Origin: Nitrospirota bacterium
Lineage (GTDB): Bacteria > Nitrospirota > Nitrospiria > Nitrospirales > Nitrospiraceae
Length of the DNA: 38,421 bases
Reading direction: 5' to 3'
Assembly (NCBI GenBank): GCA_018971525.1
Contig: JAGXAR010000032.1
Coordinates: forward strand, 1 to 38,421
Within the stretch, counting starts at the first letter, position 1; each line of letters starts with the position of its first letter. Under the pieces are notes generated by a model, which did no database searches, was not told the DNA's origin, and saw nothing but the letters and a program-made list of their open reading frames with translations. This document shows, in pieces, positions 24,317 to 31,340 of the stretch. Both the position numbers and the translations under genes were made by a program.

Positions 24317-25189
24317 TTAGACAGATACAGGAGCAGGCTCATGGTTGCCGCGCTGACTCGGCTGAGGCGCCACGGCCACACTACTCTGAGGCGCTGTGGT
24401 CACTGAGCCATGTGCGAAATAGATCGCCAGGCCTGTGAAGAACATTCCGCCGACCAGGTTGCCCAGCGTCACCGGAATCTGATTCCACAACCACCAGGTG
24501 GAAACGCTGATATCGCCTCCCAGCATCATGCCGACGGGAATCAGAAACATGTTCACAACTGCGTGTTCGAATCCCTGGGAAAAGAACAACACCGTCGGGC
24601 CCCAGATGGCGAGTATTTTCCCGGAGAAGGACGTCGACATATAGGCCGCGACGACCGCCAGGCTGACCATCCAATTACAGAGCATCCCTTTAGTGAAGAC
24701 CGCGAGGAGGCCGGCGGAGCCATGCGACGCATAGTAGTTGGTCTTCGCCTCGGCAATCGCCATGAGCTTGGTGCCGACCGCATTGATCTGGGCATCTCCT
24801 GCGGTGGTCAGGGCGATCGCGAACAACCCCGCATACAATACGCTGCCCAGGAGATTGCCTAGAAACACCCAGCCCAAGTTTGCAAACACATGACGGAGGC
24901 CGGCGTTCTTCTGACCATCGACTACCGCGACAGGGAGAAGCGCGAAACTTCCCGTGATAATCTCTGCGCCGAGCAGAATGGCCAGAGCCAATCCGAACGG
25001 AAAGAGGAGACTCCCGATGATCCAATACCCCGTTTCAACCGCCGCCGTCACAGCCATACTCGTCCCGATGCCCAGATAGGCGCCGGCCAACATGCCGCGA
25101 AGTATCAGTTGGCGAGGCGGCAAACTCAGTTTCAATGCACCACCCGCCAACATGCTCTTTACAACATCGTGCGGCTTCACATAATCCAT
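24317..25189 (-). CDS. Formate/nitrite transporter (FNT) family channel
   Basis: A 290-residue membrane channel for small monovalent anions. It has the family's six helices: the first region reads GMLAGAYLGIGTSMAVTAAV and helix 2 LLFPFGLALAILLGAEIITG. LCNWMVSLAVVAAYMSTSFS and the channel signature FFSQGFEHAVVNMFLIPVGM, which holds the conserved central histidine, follow. The usual substrate is formate or nitrite; nitrite is attractive in a nitrite oxidiser, but sequence does not decide it. A polar tail of about 30 residues follows the last helix. The start at 25189 has GGAGG 6 bases upstream. A candidate sigma-54 promoter and a dyad lie upstream, and a sigma-54 activator gene lies 1.2 kb further up. 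Confidence 0.93.
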   Translation of the reverse strand: MDYVKPHDVVKSMLAGGALKLSLPPRQLILRGMLAGAYLGIGTSMAVTAAVETGYWIIGSLLFPFGLALAILLGAEIITGSFALLPVAVVDGQKNAGLRHVFANLGWVFLGNLLGSVLYAGLFAIALTTAGDAQINAVGTKLMAIAEAKTNYYASHGSAGLLAVFTKGMLCNWMVSLAVVAAYMSTSFSGKILAIWGPTVLFFSQGFEHAVVNMFLIPVGMMLGGDISVSTWWLWNQIPVTLGNLVGGMFFTGLAIYFAHGSVTTAPQSSVAVAPQPSQRGNHEPAPVSV

Positions 25190-25263
25190 GATGTCCCTCC
25201 CTTTAGACGATGCCATTAGATGATCACGCGTTGTTCTGGCGCTGGCGCTCTTCAGGATGAAAC

Positions 25264-25281
25264 AAGCAATCTGCATGCCTT
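25264..25281 (-). promoter_or_regulatory. Candidate sigma-54 (-24/-12) promoter for the FNT gene
   Basis: The minus strand reads AAGGCATGCAGATTGCTT. The essential GG and GC are separated by exactly 10 bases, as in the consensus TGGCACG-N4-TTGC, and the TTGC element is perfect; the -24 block matches less well (GGCATG for GGCACG, A for the leading T). It lies 75 bp upstream of the ATG and about 120 bp downstream of a strong dyad. A sigma-54 activator is encoded nearby. A prediction by eye. Confidence 0.5.
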
Positions 25282-25390
25282 CGCAGATCCCCTCTCGTAA
25301 GGTTGTAAATCCACGATGCTTTTGGCAGACTGTCCACAGACTTCCCTCCATCACGACGAATGATTTCCTGATGAGCGAAATGATAGTGAG

Positions 25391-25401
25391 CGCACTGTGC
25401 G
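25391..25401. promoter_or_regulatory. Short odd palindrome CGCAC-T-GTGCG
   Basis: A perfect 5-bp dyad around one base, immediately beside the larger dyad at 25405-25426 and upstream of the FNT promoter. The same core with a different centre occurs at 2470-2480. It may be a regulator site; with only two occurrences noticed, chance is not excluded. Confidence 0.3.
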
Positions 25402-25404
25402 ATT

Positions 25405-25426
25405 ACGTACTATTTACATAGTACGT
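25405..25426. promoter_or_regulatory. Perfect 22-bp dyad, candidate enhancer site upstream of FNT
   Basis: ACGTACTAT and ATAGTACGT form a perfect 9-bp inverted repeat around TTAC. It lies about 125 bp upstream of the candidate sigma-54 promoter, the usual distance for an activator binding site. No T-run follows on either strand, arguing against a terminator. It also overlaps the end of the decayed oxidase frame. Confidence 0.5.
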
Positions 25427-26104
25427 CATTATATTTAATGTATTCACAATCACTCTCCGAATGAATAGCATCTAACCTCACATTGAGGTAGCCCGAGTTA
25501 GAGTTAGACTGATGACCTCCCATCAAACTAGACCCGTCCACAACTGATTCCATCAACGTATTTCTCGGCTGGCTTTCTGGTTTTGAGTCAGGATCAATCC
25601 TGCATGATTGATCCTGACCATCGGACAGGCACCGAATCGGAGCGGGATCACCGCTTCCCAGCGGGTCGAGGTACTCCCTACCCCTAGGCTCCACCATGAA
25701 CGTTCCGAATAAGCCCATCACCGTCAACTCGCGATCATTACTGCAGCTGTGAAACTGCCAGCCGCCCTCCTGCGTGCTCGGATGAACGTACCATTCCACT
25801 TCGACTTGCTTGCCCTTCGGCACAATCGCATCGCGGTTCGTCGTGGTGTCGGGCTGGCGGGTCATACCAATCACCATGATAGAGCCGTGAATGTTTAGGC
25901 TGAATCCTCGCCGCCTTCCAACTGGTTCCGCGACACGACCTTGAGACGATTTCCCTGGTTCCCAGGGATGACCAGCGGCTGAATCCACTGATTTTCCAAA
26001 CCGTTCGCGACAGCGCAGGGATCGTGACCTTCCTTGTCGCGAGCCTTCTGGTTCTTTGCCTCTTTTTCCCGTACCTTACCGACATTCTCGATCAGCGCAT
26101 CCAT
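25410..26104 (-). pseudogene. Multicopper-oxidase N-terminal domain, second degenerate copy
   Basis: The frame from 26104 reads IENVGKVREKEAKNQKARDK, then QWIQPLVIPGNQGNRLKVVS and RNQLEGGED. After a one-base loss near 25900 it continues in another frame as FSLNIHGSIMVIG, VEVEWYVHPSTQEGGWQFHS and GLFGTFMVEPRGREYLDPLG. It aligns throughout with residues about 322-470 of the 16940-18409 product. One copper-type histidine is kept (NIHG) but the second motif is HSC instead of H-x-H. Similarity ends near 25640; the remaining frame to 25410 is unrelated sequence with a strong hairpin. Upstream of 26104 no earlier part of the oxidase is found. It is a truncated, frameshifted relic. Confidence 0.8.
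25587..25618. repeat. Perfect 13-bp inverted repeat with 6-base loop
   Basis: GTCAGGATCAATC pairs with GATTGATCCTGAC. It lies just past the end of oxidase similarity, with no T-run on either side. It could be a hairpin in the FNT upstream transcript, a protein site or a trace of a mobile element. Confidence 0.45.
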
Positions 26105-26435
26105 TGATGATACTCAACGCGGATCCGATCCATCGACGCCGTTGTCTCGGCATGCCCCTCTCACCCCTGGTCGTCATACGCGATCCCCCTAGTAAGAATA
26201 AGGATCTTCACTCCCTTGCCCCTGTGTCTTCTGATCCTTTGCTCACCGTCATAGGACCGCACCGTGAGGCACAGCAACTACAGTGCCGCTCACGATCTCG
26301 ACGAACGCCTCCTGAAGAACGTGTTGAAATCACAGGGCTGTTCGGATGAATTCGCGAATGCGTAGACCATCGGTCAGCAACGGGGACAACCGCGAGTACT
26401 CGCGGCTTACTGTGAGGGATCGCGGGGGAGAAGGT
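26105..26435. other. Intergenic region with a 16-bp palindrome at 26390-26405
   Basis: No gene is supported. CCGCGAGTACTCGCGG is a perfect palindrome 30 bp past the stop of the sigma-54 activator; no T-run follows, so a terminator role is doubtful. Frames through the region have in-frame stops and no family resemblance; the missing 5' part of the neighbouring oxidase relic is not here. Confidence 0.45.
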
Positions 26436-27968
26436 TTACGTCGATGAGAGGTGTGCAGGACGTTGCAGTCCAAGCTTTTTGAGTCTGCTGCGCAGGGTGC
26501 TCGGGTTGAGCCCAAGCTGAGCGGCGGCGCCGTTCCGTCCATAGATCCGCCACTGGGTCCGATCGAGCAGCTGAAGGATATGCTGGCGCTCCAACTCTTG
26601 GAGGTTATCCGTAGCCTCTGCTTCCGTCGGCGCACTCGGAAGCGTTAGAAACTGGTCATCGATCTCAATCGTGGACGAGCGGGCCAGAATCACCGCTCGC
26701 TCGATCACGTTCTGGAGTTCGCGGACATTGCCCGGCCAGGTGTAGCGGACGAGTCGATCCATCGATCGCGCGGAGAAATCCTGTCGCGGCCGCTTCAATT
26801 TCAACCGAAAATGTTCCAGAAAATGACCGGCCAGGAGCGGAATGTCCTCCGGCCGGTCCCGGAGAGGCGGGATCACGATCGGGAACACGTGCAGGCGATA
26901 AAACAAGTCGGGCCGGAACCGACCGCTGCTGATGGCCGCCACCAGATCGGCATTGGTGGCCGCAATGATGCGCACGTCCACCGGAATCGACTGGGTGCTT
27001 CCCACCCGATCGACTTCTCCATCCTCCAGTACCCGTAAGAGCTTGGCCTGGGCCTCCAGCGGCATCTCACCGATCTCGTCCAGAAACAGCGTCCCGCCGT
27101 TCGCCAGTTCAAAGCGCCCGAGTCGACGCTGGTCCGCCCCGGTGAACGCGCCACGCTCGTGACCAAACAATTCGCTTTCGACGAGCCCCATCGGCAACGC
27201 CGCACAATTGACTCGGATAAAGGATTTCTGGCGACGCGGGCTCAGTTCGTGAATCGCCCTCGCCAGCAGTTCCTTGCCGGTTCCGGTCTCGCCGGTAATC
27301 AGGGCGGCGGTCGAGGTCGGCCCGACAGCCTGCGCGAGTGTCAGGACCCGCTGAAGCTCAGGACTCTTCCCCACCATGGCGCCGAAATTATGGGTGAGTT
27401 TGATTTCTTCAACCAGATACTCATTTTCCCGAGCCAGTTCCTCACGCAACCGATTGATCTGCTCATAGGCCTGCACATGGTCGATCGCGAACGCAATCTG
27501 CACAGCCACTTGTTCAAGGAACTCCAGGGCTTCCGCATCCGGATCACCCGCCTGCACACTCCCGATGTTCAGCGTGCCCAAGCATTGCTCACCGACCAGC
27601 AAGGGCAAATTGATCATCCGCCCCAACCCCTCCTGCAGATAGAAATCATCTTCCAGGAACAATCGCTCGCGCTTCAGATCCGGCCGCACGTGGATGCGCC
27701 GATGCTCGTACACCCAGCCCACCGCGCTGCCTGCTCTGGGGATGACCGCATCCCGCTGGAGCACGCGCGTGGACAGACTCGTTTCGACCGCGTAAAACCG
27801 GAAGGAGTCAGACTCTGGAACGTAGAGCGTGATGCCGGCCCGCTCCCAGGGGACCACTTGCTTGATCTGCTCAGTGATCGCGCGCCAGAGGCTGTCCGTA
27901 TCACGCTGCGAATTGAGAACATTGGTCACCGCCAGCAACGCCCTATAGCCCCCTTCGATATCCTTCAT
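26436..27968 (-). CDS. Sigma-54-dependent activator, GAF-AAA+-HTH (FhlA/NorR-like)
   Basis: A 510-residue enhancer-binding protein that drives open-complex formation by sigma-54 RNA polymerase. Residues about 8-165 are a GAF sensor domain ([35 protein letters not shown]), followed by a short coiled-coil linker (about 167-192). The AAA+ domain has Walker A GETGTGKE (226-233), the sigma-54 contact loop GAFTGA (273-278), Walker [12 protein letters not shown] (291-301) and the arginine-rich [13 protein letters not shown]. The C-terminus is a Fis-type HTH ([20 protein letters not shown]). FhlA and NorR have the same layout and respond to formate and nitric oxide; the ligand here is unknown, and no cysteine cluster marks it. 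The ATG is at 27968 with GAGGGG upstream. It is a likely regulator of the FNT gene downstream on the same strand. Confidence 0.9.
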   Translation of the reverse strand: MKDIEGGYRALLAVTNVLNSQRDTDSLWRAITEQIKQVVPWERAGITLYVPESDSFRFYAVETSLSTRVLQRDAVIPRAGSAVGWVYEHRRIHVRPDLKRERLFLEDDFYLQEGLGRMINLPLLVGEQCLGTLNIGSVQAGDPDAEALEFLEQVAVQIAFAIDHVQAYEQINRLREELARENEYLVEEIKLTHNFGAMVGKSPELQRVLTLAQAVGPTSTAALITGETGTGKELLARAIHELSPRRQKSFIRVNCAALPMGLVESELFGHERGAFTGADQRRLGRFELANGGTLFLDEIGEMPLEAQAKLLRVLEDGEVDRVGSTQSIPVDVRIIAATNADLVAAISSGRFRPDLFYRLHVFPIVIPPLRDRPEDIPLLAGHFLEHFRLKLKRPRQDFSARSMDRLVRYTWPGNVRELQNVIERAVILARSSTIEIDDQFLTLPSAPTEAEATDNLQELERQHILQLLDRTQWRIYGRNGAAAQLGLNPSTLRSRLKKLGLQRPAHLSST

Positions 27969-28377
27969 GCTTTCTCGCCCCTCTGTTATGCCACCGCAGG
28001 TGGAATGACGACCACCTCACCCCACCAGGCATGACCGGGCGGTTGCCTCGGGGCAACAATAAAAAATGGATCTAGAATCTCTCCGTCCCGAGAACCGACA
28101 TCAGGACCCTGCGGAACATTTAACATCTACTCAACATCATTACATCGCTACGCGCACGTGACACTTCCCGCTTGAGGCATCGCCGTCAGGCTACCTGCGG
28201 TATGAATAGGCGAAGAGGGTGGAGGTGTCCCCTCCCAGGAGGAGAAAAGAAGACTGACCGTCCAGTAGGGCACAACTACTGGCCAGACCCTCCACCGAAT
28301 ACCCCCTCGATTACCATGCGACAAGGGCAGGATCACCCAGGGAGCTTGCGAATTTTCGTAGTGATTCAATGCTCTGG
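27969..28377. other. Intergenic region with a small hairpin at 28042-28057
   Basis: GTTGCC-TCGG-GGCAAC at 28042-28057 is a stable tetraloop-type hairpin in the upstream region of the sigma-54 activator. A run of A follows it on the plus strand, so it does not end transcription in either direction by the usual rule. No gene is supported; frames here lack starts and family resemblance. Confidence 0.45.
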
Positions 28378-28581
28378 TTACAGAGCGCAGCGTGCTGTTG
28401 TAAACCTCACGCCACCCTGAGTCAGCCGCACCTGGCCAAACCGACTCAAGCGATCGACTTCGAGAAACACCTCGGACCAACTGAGGTCCTGCAAGCGGTG
28501 CATCAACTCCTCCAAGCTACACTCAGGATTAGCTCGGACCCTGTGTATAATCCTCTCAGCAATGGCCATGTGTGATGGCAT
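28378..28581 (-). CDS. Small winged-helix-like protein, paralogue of the 2052-2291 product
   Basis: A 67-residue protein aligning with the 79-residue product at 2052-2291. Its core is ECSLEELMHRLQDLSWSEVF followed by LEVDRLSRFGQVRLTQGG, a predicted helix-turn-helix with wing strands. It has no signal peptide or metal motif. The start at 28581 is well supported: AAGGAG lies 5 bases upstream. It lies about 400 bp upstream of the sigma-54 activator on the same strand. Two copies in one 38-kb window suggest a multi-copy family in this genome. DNA binding is inferred from fold prediction only. Confidence 0.7.
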   Translation of the reverse strand: MPSHMAIAERIIHRVRANPECSLEELMHRLQDLSWSEVFLEVDRLSRFGQVRLTQGGVRFTTARCAL

Positions 28582-29151
28582 TCACACTCCTTGGCTCAGG
28601 ACACCAGCCTTCGACCTTCACCTTCATTATGGTCGCTTGACACTCTCGTGATGAGGAGCTAAAGACAATGCAAATCTTAGTCCGCTTGTAGGCGGTACAA
28701 ATGACCGTCGCATTAGGGTAGGAAACGGTCAAAACTGGGGAATCAGGGACACCACCGTCGAGAGCCCATGCGGTTCACAGCTCAACGTCAAAGGCTCTGC
28801 TCGTACTCGCACCGCGCGCCTTGAGCGGAAACGCTCTATCTTTAGGAGATCGCGGACCCATGTGTCCCAAGCAGGAACGATCAACTGCCTCCCGAAGAAG
28901 TGTTCGAAGAGCACGACGTGCCGGAGAATTCGCTGCGCACGACGTTGATTGATCCTTGCATCTGAATATGACGGTGAAGCTCAACAAACTGAACGAGCTG
29001 CAACTCAAAAATTCCAGAGTTGGGTCGAGGGGAGGGAGCGATCACAGGTAGATCGCTCCGTTCGCTGGTCCCTTACTTCGCCGGCAGTACCCGGGGCACC
29101 AGTTGGCATGAGGCTGTAACTCATGGCGTCCGCGATTGACAACCGAACTCA
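28582..29151. other. Intergenic region with an inverted repeat at 28702-28731
   Basis: TGACCGT (28702-28708) pairs with ACGGTCA (28725-28731). The surrounding GCGGTACAAATGACCG and GGTCAAAACTGGGG resemble the sequence left near ends of IS21-like elements, from memory only. Frames between 28730 and 29000 are not recognised. Any N-terminal part of the Hsp20 relic that follows has decayed beyond recognition. Confidence 0.35.
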
Positions 29152-29439
29152 TACCTCATCAAGGCCGGGTTGCCGGACATGAAGAATGAGGATGTACGAC
29201 TTACGGTGGGCAACGATGTCCTGGAGAATTCCTGAGAACGGACATTTGAGAAGGAAGAAAAGGGGAAAAACTATCATCGGGTCGAACGCGACTACGGAAG
29301 CTTCGTGCGCAGCTTCGCACTTCCTGAAGATGCGGATGGGAGAAAGGTGTCTGCCGACTTCAAAGACGGGATGCTTCAAGTACATCTCCCAAAATCCCAG
29401 AAGGCGAAGCCGAAAGCCATCGAAATCAAGGTAGGCTAG
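29152..29439 (+). pseudogene. Hsp20/alpha-crystallin small heat-shock protein, broken
   Basis: The frame reads YLIKAGLPDMKNEDVRLTVG, then NDVLENS, a TGA (29233-29235), ERTFEKEEKGKNYHRVERDY, GSFVRSFALPEDADGRKVSA, DFKDGMLQVHLPKSQKAKPK and a closing AIEIKVG. This is the alpha-crystallin domain and C-terminal tail of bacterial Hsp20 chaperones, which hold unfolding proteins. The stop stands where the family has glycine (S-G-E-R), so a GGA to TGA change is likely. The N-terminal part before Y-L-I-K is out of frame or lost. The rest of the domain is very well kept, so the loss is probably recent. It is one of few plus-strand genes here. Confidence 0.85.
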
Positions 29440-29841
29440 CGCTGCGTTGACCGAATGAAGAGGGGCGTCAGGGGAAGGTATTCTTACGCCGACGCGATGA
29501 TGGAGCCTTACTAACGCTCTGTGCCAGCCGCGCTCCTGGCTGCTTCCGTTTCACGACGCGGCATTCCTAAAACGCAGATCGCACGTCTAGGCTTCCAGAG
29601 CAACCCCTTGAATTTCAACGCAGAGGAGGGGAACCAATGACGGTTGGCTCGCTTGCCCTCCCCCAAACTTTTTCCCTCATACCAAGCGACCATAATCCCG
29701 CATTTTAGCCATATACTTGAGAGTGACTGCGTTCGGTGGCGTCCGCGGGAACCCAAGATGTTATTTTACGCAATCCGCGACTGTTAAACTGGTCCACGGT
29801 CGACCCGTAGCGAGACAGGGATTTGGGGGCCAAAATAATGT
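29440..29841. other. Intergenic region, no gene supported
   Basis: Sequence between the Hsp20 relic and the small gene at 29842. A minus-strand frame at 29511-29756 is basic and has no ribosome-binding site or recognised motif. No tRNA-like structure or clear terminator was found. Confidence 0.4.
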
Positions 29842-30210
29842 TTATTGTAGTTCACCGCCACGACACCGCACTTCGATTGCCCCGGCCGCTCTTGATAATT
29901 TTATCGTACTGACGCAGCCGGAAAGAGTGCTCAACTCACTTGTTTTCCCCTGCTCACATCGTGTGTACTGTCCCCTGTTCATCGCCGTATCGTTATTGAA
30001 ACCGGCGAAAGAACTCCTCCAGCACTCTCTACCCGCAGCACCCGCCTGGAAGACCTGCCGCTGCTGAGAGGCATTCCAACAGCGCTCACAAAGCTCGACG
30101 GTTGAATCGGTCATCCCGTCGACGCAGGCAATTCGTCGCTGTACCACCGCCCCACAGTCAGAACAGGCGCCGACAAGCGGACTGTCCGTCCTACGCTCTT
30201 GGGTCAGCAT
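29842..30210 (-). CDS. Possible small zinc-binding protein
   Basis: A 122-codon frame whose first 50 residues carry two C-x-x-C pairs, GACSDCGAVVQRRIACVDG and ELCERCWNASQQR, suggesting one zinc site. The C-terminal 70 residues are less protein-like, so the true protein may be shorter or the gene may be decaying. It overlaps the upstream coiled-coil gene by 20 bp and would be third in a transcript starting with the LexA-like repressor. The Shine-Dalgarno sequence is weak (GGTG). No family is recognised. The coding call is uncertain and rests on the cysteine pairs and the gene order. Confidence 0.4.
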   Translation of the reverse strand: MLTQERRTDSPLVGACSDCGAVVQRRIACVDGMTDSTVELCERCWNASQQRQVFQAGAAGRECWRSSFAGFNNDTAMNRGQYTRCEQGKTSELSTLSGCVSTIKLSRAAGAIEVRCRGGELQ

Positions 30211-30439
30211 GGGACACCATTTTTGTGTTCGGACGAGCGCGCCGATTGCAGACAGCTGACATGAACTCCTGCCCGCCTTTGAAACTCACCAGATTTCGCC
30301 ACAACCGAACTCGAAGCGGCTCCGCCTTAGCCCGATACAACTCCCATTGCATCTCGCGCAACTGTCCATTCAAGGAATCCACTGTTCGTTCCAAGTCAAC
30401 GAGCCGGTCTGTCCCAGTGGATCTTCCTACTGTGAGCAT
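30191..30439 (-). CDS. Small coiled-coil protein behind the LexA-like repressor
   Basis: An 82-residue protein. Residues about 11-40 (TDRLVDLERTVDSLNGQLRE, then MQWELYRAKAE) form a heptad-like helix likely to make a coiled coil; the rest is basic. There is no signal or membrane segment. It lies 20 bp after the repressor stop on the same strand, so it is probably in the same transcript. Two ATGs are adjacent (30442, 30439); I choose 30439 because GGAGG is 5 bases upstream of it and only 2 from the other. The function is unknown; the position suggests a role in the same response as the repressor. Confidence 0.55.
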   Translation of the reverse strand: MLTVGRSTGTDRLVDLERTVDSLNGQLREMQWELYRAKAEPLRVRLWRNLVSFKGGQEFMSAVCNRRARPNTKMVSHADPRA

Positions 30440-30458
30440 CATGTCCTCCCTTCTTTAA

Positions 30459-31004
30459 TTACAACGTACAGTGCCGAATCACGCCGATGAGAATGCCTTC
30501 GATATGAAAGGCATCGGAAGGTGTCACAACAATCGGCTGCATCACCGCGTTCGCAGGATGCAGCTCAATGTGTGAGTCCTTCTTGAAGTAGGTCTTGATC
30601 GTCGCCTCGTGATTCACCAAGGCCACGACGGTTTGCCCGTTCTGGGCGGTCTCCTGTTTTCTCACCACCACAAGGTCGCCAGGGAGAATGCCATCATCTT
30701 TCATGGATTCCCCTTTAACGCGGAGTGCAAACGTATCTCCACCACGTAACATGCTAGGCGGTACATCGATGAGTTCGGACTGGGGGACCGGCTCAATCGG
30801 TGAGCCAGCCGCCACCATCCCCGCCATGGGAATTTCAGATGATCGCCCCAACCGGGCCAGTGCGACTTGGACCATTCCTGGAATACGGCGCATGCCAGCC
30901 TCGTAGCGCGCGACTGACACGCGTGTCGTCTGCAACGCATCGGCAAGTTGCTGCTGTGTCAGTCCAAGCTGCTCTCGTATTCGTTTCAGGTCGATGGGCT
31001 TCAT
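30459..31004 (-). CDS. XRE-type HTH / S24 peptidase repressor (LexA/CI-like)
   Basis: A 181-residue self-cleaving repressor. Residues about 5-55 are an XRE helix-turn-helix (LKRIREQLGLTQQQLADALQ, TTRVSVARYEAGMRRIPG). The C-terminal S24 domain has the serine in VKGESMKDDGILPGDLVVV (Ser100) and the lysine in ATIKTYFKK (Lys137). An Ala-Gly at 66-67 (MVAAGSPIEP) is a probable cleavage site. Unlike canonical LexA it uses an XRE domain, as phage CI and many stress repressors do. I prefer the ATG at 31004 (MKPIDLKRI), where the HTH begins; a GTG at 31028 is possible. A 19-bp dyad just upstream suggests autoregulation. Two small genes follow closely. It could be this organism's SOS-type regulator or a prophage-derived one. 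Confidence 0.88.
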   Translation of the reverse strand: MKPIDLKRIREQLGLTQQQLADALQTTRVSVARYEAGMRRIPGMVQVALARLGRSSEIPMAGMVAAGSPIEPVPQSELIDVPPSMLRGGDTFALRVKGESMKDDGILPGDLVVVRKQETAQNGQTVVALVNHEATIKTYFKKDSHIELHPANAVMQPIVVTPSDAFHIEGILIGVIRHCTL

Positions 31005-31005
31005 G

Positions 31006-31024
31006 GTGTAGCCAACGGTTACAC
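31006..31024. promoter_or_regulatory. Candidate operator of the LexA-like repressor
   Basis: On the minus strand, GTGTAACCGTTGGCTACAC is a dyad of the form GTGTA-n-CC-nnn-GG-n-TACAC, ending one base before the ATG. A TTGACA at 31044-31039 lies upstream as a possible -35 element; with a 17-base spacer the -10 would fall inside the dyad, though its match is poor. Binding here would block the promoter or the start. Confidence 0.55.
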
Positions 31025-31100
31025 ACACTACGACACATTGTCAAGCTCCTTCACCGGACTCCTAATAATGAGAGAGAAAACCCACTATAGAAGAGGGATC

Positions 31101-31109
31101 TGTGCATAA
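31101..31109 (-). promoter_or_regulatory. DnaA-box-like sequence
   Basis: The minus strand reads TTATGCACA, which fits TTWTNCACA. It lies about 100 bp upstream of the repressor gene. Confidence 0.35.
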
Positions 31110-31331
31110 CTTGCCCACGAACCGCGCTCCCACTGCAGAGGTTCATAATTGTGATGCACGAAATACCTGTTTTTAGCTAGGTTTTGTTGTTTCCGACTTA
31201 TTTTTCAGGAAGTGCCACCATATCTAGTGGTATGAGGCGCGTTTCAACCAATGCTTAATTTTTAGGCAAAGACGTCTTGGAGATGGATAAATGCGCTGTA
31301 TTTTTGTTGCAAGCTGATCTTATTAACAGAC

Positions 31332-31340
31332 TTATCCACA
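31332..31340 (+). promoter_or_regulatory. DnaA-box-like sequence
   Basis: TTATCCACA is an exact consensus DnaA box, within an AT-rich stretch. No dnaA, dnaN, rep or parAB gene is near, so an origin is not shown. Confidence 0.4.

Noticed and set aside
26390-26405. Palindrome CCGCGAGTACTCGCGG considered as the terminator of the sigma-54 activator
   Set aside because: No T-run after it on the minus strand; kept only as an unexplained palindrome.
28042-28057. Hairpin GTTGCC-TCGG-GGCAAC considered as a terminator
   Set aside because: Followed by an A-run on plus and by CGCCC on minus; no T-run in either direction.
29511-29756. An 81-codon basic minus-strand frame
   Set aside because: No Shine-Dalgarno sequence and no similarity recognised; likely chance.
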